Positions 57,951 through 64,000 of a DNA stretch of 64,000 nt are shown here, one piece after another. The translations under genes and the position numbers were made by a program. Positions within the stretch are counted from its first letter, which is position 1. Each line of letters begins with the position of its first letter. Origin of the DNA: Anaerolineales bacterium (GTDB taxonomy: Bacteria; Chloroflexota; Anaerolineae; Anaerolineales; UBA6663); NCBI GenBank assembly GCA_020850595.1, contig JADZEK010000044.1:1-64000 (forward strand). Reading direction: 5' to 3'. The notes below the pieces were generated by a model. That model ran no database searches and was not told where the DNA came from. It saw only the letters and a program-made list of their open reading frames with translations.

Positions 57951-59249
57951 GTGGCGCCGGGTCTGCGCGTTCTAGTCGTCGGCTCAGGCGGGCGCGAACA
58001 TGCGCTGGCCTGGAAGGTCGCCCAATCGCCGCGCCTCGGCCGGCTCTTCGTCGCGCCCGGCAACGCCGGCACGGCCGCGCTGGCGGAGAACGTGTCGCTC
58101 GCCGCCGACGATGTGCCCGGCCTGACCGCCTGGGCTGCGCGCCATGGCATTGACCTTGTGATTGTCGGCCCCGAGGCAGCGCTGGCCGCCGGCCTGGCTG
58201 ACGCCCTGCGCGCTGCGGGCGTTCCGGTCTTTGGGCCGACGCGCGCGGCCGCCGAGATCGAAGCCTCCAAGGCGTTCGCCAAGGATTTCATGGCCCGTCA
58301 CGGCCTGCCCACCGCCGCCTACGGCATCTTCACCGACTTCTATGCCGCCATCGGTTATCTACTCGGTGTAGACTTCGAGCAGGGCGGAGTGGTCATCAAG
58401 GCCTCTGGCCTGGCCGCGGGCAAAGGCGTCATGGTGCCCACCTGTGCCGACGACGCCGAGGCTGCCGTGCGCGAGATCATGCTCGACCATGCCTTCGGCG
58501 CCGCGGGCGACGTGGTCATCATTGAGGAGCGCCTCTCCGGGGAAGAGATCTCGCTCCTGGCCTTCTCGGATGGCGTGACCGTCAAGCCCATGCTGCCTGC
58601 TCAAGATCATAAGCGCATCGGCGATAACGACACCGGCCCCAACACGGGCGGCATGGGCGCATATGCCCCCGCGCCCGCCTGCCCGCCTGAGCTCGTCGCC
58701 GCGCTCACCCGCGACATTCTCCAGCCGGCCATTTCCGGCCTGGCGGCCGAGGGCCGACCGTTCGTGGGTGTGCTATATGCCGGCTTCATGCTCACGCCAA
58801 CAGGCCCCAAGTTGCTGGAGTTCAACTGTCGCTTCGGCGATCCGGAGACCCAAGCCCTGCTGCCACTCCTCGACAGCGACCTGCTGGAGGTTGCTCTGGC
58901 CTGCACCCAGGGGCGCCTCGCCGAGGTGGATGTGCGCTGGAAGGCCGGCGCCGCGGCGTGTGTCGTCCTGGCCGCGCCCGGCTACCCAGGCGCCTATCCA
59001 AGCGGCGCGCCGATCTCCGGCCTCGCCGGTCCCTTTGATCAAGCGGTGGTATTCCATGCCGGCACTCGTCTAGCCAATGATCAGGTCATCACTGCCGGCG
59101 GGCGCGTCCTGGGTGTCACCGGCTGGGACGCTGACTTGCCAGCAGCCCTCCGGCGCGCCTACGCGGCGGTGGAATGCATCCACTTCAGCGGCGCGCAATT
59201 CCGGCGCGATATTGGCGGCCGCGCGCTGCGCCGGCTGGAGGCGCGATGA
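57951..59249 (+). CDS. purD: Phosphoribosylamine-glycine ligase (GARS)
   Basis: A 432-residue ATP-grasp ligase: VLVVGSGGREHALAWK at the start, IVGPEAALAAGLAD near residue 70, VVIKASGLAAGKGV near 145, DHKRIGDNDTGPNTGGMG near 220 and LEFNCRFGDPETQ near 285. It forms GAR from phosphoribosylamine, glycine and ATP. It starts at a GTG immediately after the purF stop and overlaps purM by 4 bases, so PurF, PurD and PurM should be made in balance. Confidence 0.95.
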   Translation: MAPGLRVLVVGSGGREHALAWKVAQSPRLGRLFVAPGNAGTAALAENVSLAADDVPGLTAWAARHGIDLVIVGPEAALAAGLADALRAAGVPVFGPTRAAAEIEASKAFAKDFMARHGLPTAAYGIFTDFYAAIGYLLGVDFEQGGVVIKASGLAAGKGVMVPTCADDAEAAVREIMLDHAFGAAGDVVIIEERLSGEEISLLAFSDGVTVKPMLPAQDHKRIGDNDTGPNTGGMGAYAPAPACPPELVAALTRDILQPAISGLAAEGRPFVGVLYAGFMLTPTGPKLLEFNCRFGDPETQALLPLLDSDLLEVALACTQGRLAEVDVRWKAGAAACVVLAAPGYPGAYPSGAPISGLAGPFDQAVVFHAGTRLANDQVITAGGRVLGVTGWDADLPAALRRAYAAVECIHFSGAQFRRDIGGRALRRLEAR

Positions 59250-60277
59250 CGTCTAGTTCGAATGCCTACGCAGCCAGCGGTGTTGATATAGACGCGGGCA
59301 ACCGGGCGGTCGCGCTCATGACGGCGGCGGTCCAGTCTACGTATGGTCCCGAGGTACTGGCTGGGGTTGGCTCCTTTGGCGGCCTCTACGACGCCGGCCG
59401 CTTGCAGTCCATGACTGCCCCGGTGCTCGTGGCCTCGACCGATGGCGTGGGCACTAAGGTGCGCCTGGCCGCGCAAGCGGGCCGCTACGAGTCTATCGGC
59501 CATGACATAGTCAACCACTGCATTAACGACATTCTGGTACAGGGTGCGCGCCCGCTGTTTTTCCTCGACTACGTTGCCAGCGCCCGGCTCAACCCCGGGC
59601 ATGTCGCCGCGATTGTCAGTGGTATGGCTGCCGCCTGCCGGCAGGCCGGCTGCGCCTTGCTGGGCGGCGAGACGGCCGAAATGCCCGGAGTCTACTCGCC
59701 CAACGAGTTCGACGTGGCCGGCACGATTGTCGGCGTTGTCGAGCGCAGCCGCCGTTTGCCGCGCACCGACCTGGCCGCCGGGGATGTGTTGCTAGGCCTG
59801 GCGGCCTCTGGCCCGCACACCAACGGTTATTCGCTCATCCGCCGCCTGTTCGCCGATGTGCCGCTCGACACCGTCTACCCTGAGCTTGGCATACCCCTGG
59901 CCGATGCGCTTCTGGCTCCGCACCGTTCCTATCTGCGCGTCCTGGAGCCGCTGCAGGCGGGTCCTGCCCAGCCTGTAAAGGCGCTGGCGCACCTCACCGG
60001 CGGCGGCCTCATCGAGAATCTCCCGCGTGTCCTGCCCGGCGGCCTCAGCGCCGCCGTGCCGCTAACGGACTGGCCCGTGCCGCCGCTCTTCCATCTCATT
60101 CAGCGGCGCGGCGGGCTGACCATCGAGGAGATGTTTCGCGTGTTCAACATGGGCTTTGGCTTCATTCTCGTCGTCGCCCCCGGCGACGTGGCCGCGGTGC
60201 AAGCCGGCCTGCCCGAGCCGGCCATCGTCCTGGGCAAGCTGGTCCCTGGCGCGCGCATGGTGCAGTTGCTGTCATGA
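59246..60277 (+). CDS. purM: Phosphoribosylformylglycinamidine cyclo-ligase (AIR synthetase)
   Basis: A 343-residue AIR synthetase with YAASGVDIDAGNRAV near residue 8, ASTDGVGTKVRLA near 64, INDILVQGARPLFFLDY near 92, GGETAEMPGVY near 140 and HLTGGGLIENLPRVLP near 250. It closes the imidazole ring of AIR. The ATG at 59246 is fixed by the 4-base overlap with purD, although the frame is open further upstream. It overlaps purN by 4 bases. Confidence 0.95.
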   Translation: MTSSSNAYAASGVDIDAGNRAVALMTAAVQSTYGPEVLAGVGSFGGLYDAGRLQSMTAPVLVASTDGVGTKVRLAAQAGRYESIGHDIVNHCINDILVQGARPLFFLDYVASARLNPGHVAAIVSGMAAACRQAGCALLGGETAEMPGVYSPNEFDVAGTIVGVVERSRRLPRTDLAAGDVLLGLAASGPHTNGYSLIRRLFADVPLDTVYPELGIPLADALLAPHRSYLRVLEPLQAGPAQPVKALAHLTGGGLIENLPRVLPGGLSAAVPLTDWPVPPLFHLIQRRGGLTIEEMFRVFNMGFGFILVVAPGDVAAVQAGLPEPAIVLGKLVPGARMVQLLS

Positions 60278-60888
60278 CCGTCCAGCCGCGCCTCGTTGTC
60301 CTCCTCTCCGGTGGTGGCACCAACCTGCAGGCGCTGCTCACGGCCTCTGCCGTCGGCCGCCTGCCCGCCGACATCGTCGCCGTCGTCTCCAATCGTCCCG
60401 ACGCCTACGGCCTCGAGCGCGCTCGCCAGGCGGGCCTGCCCGCCATCGTCTTAGAAAAACACGCCAGCCAGACGCGCCGCGACTATGATGTCGCGCTGGC
60501 GGCCGCCGTCGCCGCTTTCCAGCCCGACTGGGTCATCCTCGCCGGCTGGATGCGCCTGCTTACCGTGGCCTTCCTCGAGTGTTTCCCCGGCCGCGTGGTC
60601 AATCTGCATCCCGCGCTGCCAGGCATGTTTCCAGGCGTAGATGCCATTGCCCGCGCCTATGCTGCCTTCCAACTCGGAGTACTCACCGAAACCGGCGTCA
60701 TGGTCCACCTGGTGCCCGACGAAGCCGTAGACTCCGGTCCGGTGCTAGGCCAGACCACAGTTCCTATCTACAGCGGCGACACCCTGGCTGACTTGGAAGC
60801 CCGTGTACACGCTGCCGAACACGAACTCGTGGTGACTACGCTCGCGCGCCTTGTTACCGACGGCCAAGGAGCTTTGCCGCATGAATGA
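60274..60888 (+). CDS. purN: GAR formyltransferase (folate-dependent)
   Basis: A 204-residue formyltransferase: [22 protein letters not shown], the catalytic Asn-x-His in [14 protein letters not shown] near 108, and the Asp in [12 protein letters not shown] near 148. It uses 10-formyl-THF to make FGAR. The formyl-loop reads PALPG instead of the common PSLLP, a small variation. Its last 8 bases overlap the guaB start (ATGAATGA). Confidence 0.94.
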   Translation: MTVQPRLVVLLSGGGTNLQALLTASAVGRLPADIVAVVSNRPDAYGLERARQAGLPAIVLEKHASQTRRDYDVALAAAVAAFQPDWVILAGWMRLLTVAFLECFPGRVVNLHPALPGMFPGVDAIARAYAAFQLGVLTETGVMVHLVPDEAVDSGPVLGQTTVPIYSGDTLADLEARVHAAEHELVVTTLARLVTDGQGALPHE

Positions 60889-62362
60889 CGAACTCTTCAA
60901 CCGCTTCGAGTCGCTCACCTTTGACGATGTTCTGATCGTCCCTGGCTACACCGAAGTCCTACCCGACGCAACTGACGTTCGCGCTGCCCTCACGCCCCGG
61001 GTGTGTCTCAACATCCCACTGCTCTCGGCCGCCATGGACACAGTGACCGAAGCGCGCCTCGCCATTGCCCTGGCGCGCGAGGGCGGCCTGGGCATCTTGC
61101 ACCGCAATCTGTCTATCGAAGCCCAGGCCGATGAGGTCGAAAAGGTCAAGCGCTCCGAGTCTGGAATGATCGTGGACCCGCTGACGCTGCCGCCCAGCGC
61201 CACGCTCCAGCAGGCCGCCGACCTGATGGCGCGCTTTCGCATCAGCGGCGTGCCAATTACCGACGGCAACGGAGGCAGACTCGTCGGCATCCTCACCAAT
61301 CGCGACATCCGCTTCGTCGAGGCCGCGGACATGCGACATCCTGTCTCAAAATACATGACGTCTGAAGGCCTTGTCACCGCGCCCGTTGGCACTACCCTCG
61401 ACCAGGCCAAGGCGCTGCTCCAGAAACATCGCATTGAGAAATTGCCGCTGGTAGACGCGCAGGGGAGCCTGAAAGGCCTGATTACTGTTAAGGACATCCA
61501 AAAGAAGCGCGACTATCCTGCTGCCGCCACTGATGCGCGTGGCCGCCTGCTTGCCGGCGCGGCCGTCGGCGTCGGCGCCGACCTCGAGGATCGCGTGGCG
61601 GCTCTGGTTGGCAAGGGCCTCGATGTGGTGGTGGTAGACACCGCTCACGGCCACTCGGCCGGGGTTATCAAGGCCGTCCAGCGCATCAAAGCCCGCTGGG
61701 CCGATCTGCCCGTCGTCGCCGGCAACGTCGTCACTGCTGAAGGCACGCAGGCCCTCGTTGACGCCGGGATAGATGTTGTCAAGGTCGGCGTCGGCGCGGG
61801 CTCCATCTGCACCACGCGCGTTATTTCCGGCGCGGGTATGCCGCAGGTCTCGGCCATTTTCGAGTGTGCCCGGGTCGCCCACGCGGCCGGTGTCACGGTC
61901 ATCGCCGACGGCGGTATCAAATACAGCGGTGATATTGTCAAAGCCATCGTCGCTGGGGCCGACCTCGTCATGGTCGGGAGCCTCCTGGCCGGGCTGGAGG
62001 AAGCGCCCGGCGAAGTCGAGGTTTACGAGGGGCGCCGCTTCAAGCAATACCGTGGAATGGGCAGCCTCGGCGCTCTTCAGGGTCACGGCAAGGATCGCTA
62101 TGGTACCGGTCAGGGCACGGCCGGCAAGCTTGTCCCCGAGGGCATCGAAGGCCGCGTGGCTTACAAAGGGCAGTTGCGCGACTACGTCTACCAACTGGTC
62201 GGCGGCCTGCGCTCGGGCATGGGCTACGCCGGCGCCGCCACGCTGGCCGACCTCAAGACCAAGACCCGCCTGACGCGCATCACCAGCGCCGGCCTCATTG
62301 AGAGTCATCCGCATGATGTGACCATCACCCGCGAGGCTCCCAACTATCAGCGCGCAGGGTAG
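60881..62362 (+). CDS. guaB: IMP dehydrogenase
   Basis: A 493-residue IMP dehydrogenase. The barrel begins [17 protein letters not shown], and two CBS domains are inserted at about 95-210 ([10 protein letters not shown] and [10 protein letters not shown] mark their ends). The catalytic Cys310 lies in [11 protein letters not shown], and the flap ends with [20 protein letters not shown]. It turns IMP into XMP on the way to GMP. The start at 60881 has AAGGAG upstream and overlaps purN by 8 bases. purB, purE and purH are not in the window, so the middle and last steps to IMP are encoded elsewhere. Confidence 0.96.
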   Translation: MNDELFNRFESLTFDDVLIVPGYTEVLPDATDVRAALTPRVCLNIPLLSAAMDTVTEARLAIALAREGGLGILHRNLSIEAQADEVEKVKRSESGMIVDPLTLPPSATLQQAADLMARFRISGVPITDGNGGRLVGILTNRDIRFVEAADMRHPVSKYMTSEGLVTAPVGTTLDQAKALLQKHRIEKLPLVDAQGSLKGLITVKDIQKKRDYPAAATDARGRLLAGAAVGVGADLEDRVAALVGKGLDVVVVDTAHGHSAGVIKAVQRIKARWADLPVVAGNVVTAEGTQALVDAGIDVVKVGVGAGSICTTRVISGAGMPQVSAIFECARVAHAAGVTVIADGGIKYSGDIVKAIVAGADLVMVGSLLAGLEEAPGEVEVYEGRRFKQYRGMGSLGALQGHGKDRYGTGQGTAGKLVPEGIEGRVAYKGQLRDYVYQLVGGLRSGMGYAGAATLADLKTKTRLTRITSAGLIESHPHDVTITREAPNYQRAG

Positions 62363-62446
62363 GCGCGCCGCAGGGCTTTACGCAGACTAATCGCCGCCGC
62401 CGCTGCGTTCACGCATCCGTGCCTCAACAGCCCGGGGTCAGCGCGG

Positions 62447-62452
62447 TATAAT
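62447..62452 (+). promoter_or_regulatory. -10 element (TATAAT) after guaB
   Basis: Consensus TATAAT 8 bases before an ATG at 62461. It probably drives the lipoprotein/CopC-like pair at the right end, with or without translation of the short frame in between. Confidence 0.5.
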
Positions 62453-62460
62453 GCCTCGGC

Positions 62461-62736
62461 ATGCCGCCCATGATTGTCGCCGGACCGCCAACCAAGCGTC
62501 TGCCTCCCCGCGCTGCCATCGCGCTGGCTCCGGTACGCTGCGGGCCATCATCGGCGGTGAGCGAACCTGCTTGGACGCGGGGGGCCACGGCCACTTGCTT
62601 TGTCGGCGACAACGGATTCATCGGGCGCGCCTCGGAGCGCCTTCGCCGGGTAAACCTCTCGCTGCGTAAGCCCGGCCCCACGAGCGCCGTTCGTCTCGAC
62701 GGCGAGCACGGCTTGTTGGAAGGTAGTCACCCCTGA
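62461..62736 (+). CDS. Possible small protein (91 aa), uncertain
   Basis: This frame starts at an ATG 8 bases after a TATAAT and ends with a TGA that shares one base with the ATG of the next gene (TGATG), the same coupling used by many genes here. The product is Arg/Pro/Ala-rich (MPPMIVAGPPTKRLPPR at the start) with no recognisable domain, and the codon pattern is not clearly coding. It may be a real small gene, a leader region or chance. Confidence 0.3.
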   Translation: MPPMIVAGPPTKRLPPRAAIALAPVRCGPSSAVSEPAWTRGATATCFVGDNGFIGRASERLRRVNLSLRKPGPTSAVRLDGEHGLLEGSHP

Positions 62737-63599
62737 TGTTCAAGCCTCTGGCTTCTGTGTGCCTGGCTTACGCCATTCTACTAGCCGCGTGTCGGCCTGC
62801 GCCCGCCGCCATGCCTACCGCTACGGTCGTACAGTCCGGCCCGTCGGCCCTGTCAGTAGCGGTCGCCTCCAATGACTTTCCCACCGGGGGCACCCGCGTG
62901 CCGTTAGTGCTGTTTCTCGGGGCCAATCCGATCGGCGACGCGCAATCGGTCAGCGTGCAGGCCTATGACCTAAGCAGCGGCACGCCCGTCCCCGGCTGGA
63001 GCGGCATGGCCACGGCCTACAACGACTACATTATCCCCTACTGGGTCGTCTACCCTGATCTGCCCACGGCCGGCCTGTGGGGCCTGGGCGTTGTCGTGAC
63101 CCTGGCGGACGGCACACGACAGCCAGCCTCGCTTACCATTGAAGTCGTCGCCGATCCATCCGCGCCCGCCCTGGGGGAGGTGCCACCCGCCAGCCATAAT
63201 CGCACCACGGCCGATGAGCCTGATCTCGCTAAGCTGACCTCCGACCCCCAGCCGGAACGCGGCCTCTACACCCTGACCGTCGCGGACGCCCTCCAGAACG
63301 GCCTGCCCACGATCGTGACGTTCGCCACGCCGGCTTTCTGCACCAGCCGGCTTTGCGCGCCCGTCATCGAGAGCGTCAAGGCCGTGCGCGCCGAGCATCC
63401 CACGCAGGCCAATTACATCCACATTGAAGTGTTCACCGACTTTCAGACCTTCACCTACGCTCCTGAAATGGCGGAGTGGGGCATCCCCAGCGAGCCGTGG
63501 ACCTTTGTGCTGGATGCCCAGGGCAAGGTGGTCGGGCGCTTCGGCGGCCCGGTGTCGCCGGCGGAGCTAGATGCCGTGCTGGTCCCGCTGCTGTCGTAA
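62736..63599 (+). CDS. Lipoprotein with a thioredoxin-like C-terminal domain
   Basis: A 287-residue lipoprotein. A short signal ends in the lipobox LLAAC (Cys at 19). An Ig-like middle part (about 35-140) precedes a thioredoxin-fold region that starts near 175. There, LPTIVTFATPAFCTSRLCAPV carries two Cys four residues apart (C-x4-C), and FVLDAQGKVVGRF is the typical strand-loop. The Cys spacing is wider than CxxC, so redox activity is uncertain; copper handling is suggested by the CopC-like gene 4 bases downstream. The ATG shares one base with the stop of the preceding short frame. Confidence 0.75.
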   Translation: MFKPLASVCLAYAILLAACRPAPAAMPTATVVQSGPSALSVAVASNDFPTGGTRVPLVLFLGANPIGDAQSVSVQAYDLSSGTPVPGWSGMATAYNDYIIPYWVVYPDLPTAGLWGLGVVVTLADGTRQPASLTIEVVADPSAPALGEVPPASHNRTTADEPDLAKLTSDPQPERGLYTLTVADALQNGLPTIVTFATPAFCTSRLCAPVIESVKAVRAEHPTQANYIHIEVFTDFQTFTYAPEMAEWGIPSEPWTFVLDAQGKVVGRFGGPVSPAELDAVLVPLLS

Positions 63600-63603
63600 C
63601 GTC

Positions 63604-64000
63604 GTGCGCCGCCTAATCCTCGCGGGCCTGCTGCTGAGTTTAGCCCTACTAGCGCTGCCGGGGTTAGCGCTAGCCCACGCCGAACTCACCGCCTCCGAGC
63701 CTGCCGCCGGTAGTACTGTGCCCGCTGGGCTTAGTCGCATTGTCCTGGCCTTCACGGAGCCGCCGGCGCTGGGCAGCACTATCGCGCTCTATACGGGTGA
63801 CTTCGAAGCCGTTCCGGGCGTTGATAGCTACGTCGCCAACGGGCAGTTGTGGGCCGACCTCGACCCGCCGCTGCCTGCCGGCACCTACTCGGTCCAATGG
63901 TCGGCCCTGAGCACCGATGGGCACTCGGTGCAGGGTAGTTTTGAGTTCGCCGTGGCCGACGAAGCCTCCGCGCCCTTTCCTTGGCCCGCGTTCGTGTGCG
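63604..64000 (+). CDS. CopC/YcnJ-like copper resistance protein (partial, runs off the window)
   Basis: The first 132 codons are present. A signal peptide (RRLILAGLLLSLALLALPG) ends before AHAELTASEPAAGSTVPAG, where the N-terminal His of the mature protein is a copper ligand in CopC. The domain continues with IVLAFTEPPALG and WSALSTDGHSVQGSFEF, which holds a second ligand His. The sequence then leaves the beta-domain, so the full gene may also encode the CopD-like membrane part, as in YcnJ. The GTG start is 4 bases after the lipoprotein stop. Confidence 0.82.
   Translation, partial: MRRLILAGLLLSLALLALPGLALAHAELTASEPAAGSTVPAGLSRIVLAFTEPPALGSTIALYTGDFEAVPGVDSYVANGQLWADLDPPLPAGTYSVQWSALSTDGHSVQGSFEFAVADEASAPFPWPAFVC

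Overview
The window is 64 kb of GC-rich bacterial chromosome, densely packed with genes on both strands. I see no rRNA, tRNA, CRISPR array, phage or insertion sequence. Most starts inside operons overlap the previous stop by 1, 4 or 8 bases. My best guess is a member of the Chloroflexota, probably Anaerolineae-like. This rests on the secreted proteins carrying YLPL motifs, a Thr/Pro-rich anchored protein, a FabL-type SDR, a PurS-PurL fusion and a paired ABC exporter. It is an inference, because no rRNA is present.

Layout. 1-257 is a 39-bp tandem repeat at the window edge. 398-3633 (+) is recD2 coupled to a stand-alone gyrase-A C-terminal-like protein. 3700-5319 (-) is a secreted FG-GAP/VCBS repeat protein. 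5466-7557 (+) holds a GAF/HD-GYP protein and a D-2-hydroxyacid dehydrogenase. 7632-11318 (-) is a heterodimeric ABC exporter. 11868-13975 (+) holds a small unknown gene and a ParB-like/Usp fusion. 14053-17512 (-) runs fabG, asp23-like, nusB, tatB-like, a divergent tatC and DUF952. 17576-21260 (-) is a mixed operon of HAD phosphatase, ADP-ribosylglycohydrolase, small membrane protein, CoA-transferase alpha and CorA, followed upstream by a C39-like peptidase. 22268-31666 (-) is one long fatty-acid beta-oxidation operon headed by its own TetR regulator. It encodes thiolase, a divergent PRPP synthetase, 3-hydroxyacyl-CoA dehydrogenase, enoyl-CoA hydratase, two acyl-CoA dehydrogenases and EtfBA.

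31895-33727 (+) is mutL. 33901-35202 (+) is a secreted protein built from amylase-prefix-like domains, followed by a decayed DUF3048 gene. 35793-38430 (+) holds a cyclase-family hydrolase and a glycogen debranching enzyme. 38427-41879 (-) holds a FabL-like SDR, a receiver-DUF309 protein, a Thr/Pro-rich protein and an M48 protease. 41938-45711 (+) encodes three complex-I/Hyf-like membrane subunits without hydrophilic partners. 45860-48177 (-) encodes two glycosyltransferases. 48247-51603 (+) holds a coiled-coil protein and pgeF-yggS-yggT-DUF167. 51843-62362 (+) is a purine operon, purSL-Q-C-F-D-M-N-guaB. The right end (62736-64000) has a lipoprotein with a thioredoxin-like domain and the start of a CopC-like gene.

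Themes. Fatty-acid breakdown (TetR operon, Etf) and purine synthesis are the two large coherent pathways. Several genes start about 7 nt after a -10 hexamer, which predicts leaderless mRNAs. Several proteins have lost residues that define their family (TatC, the Hyf-like subunits, one acyl-CoA dehydrogenase, the PRPP synthetase). These are the most interesting leads.
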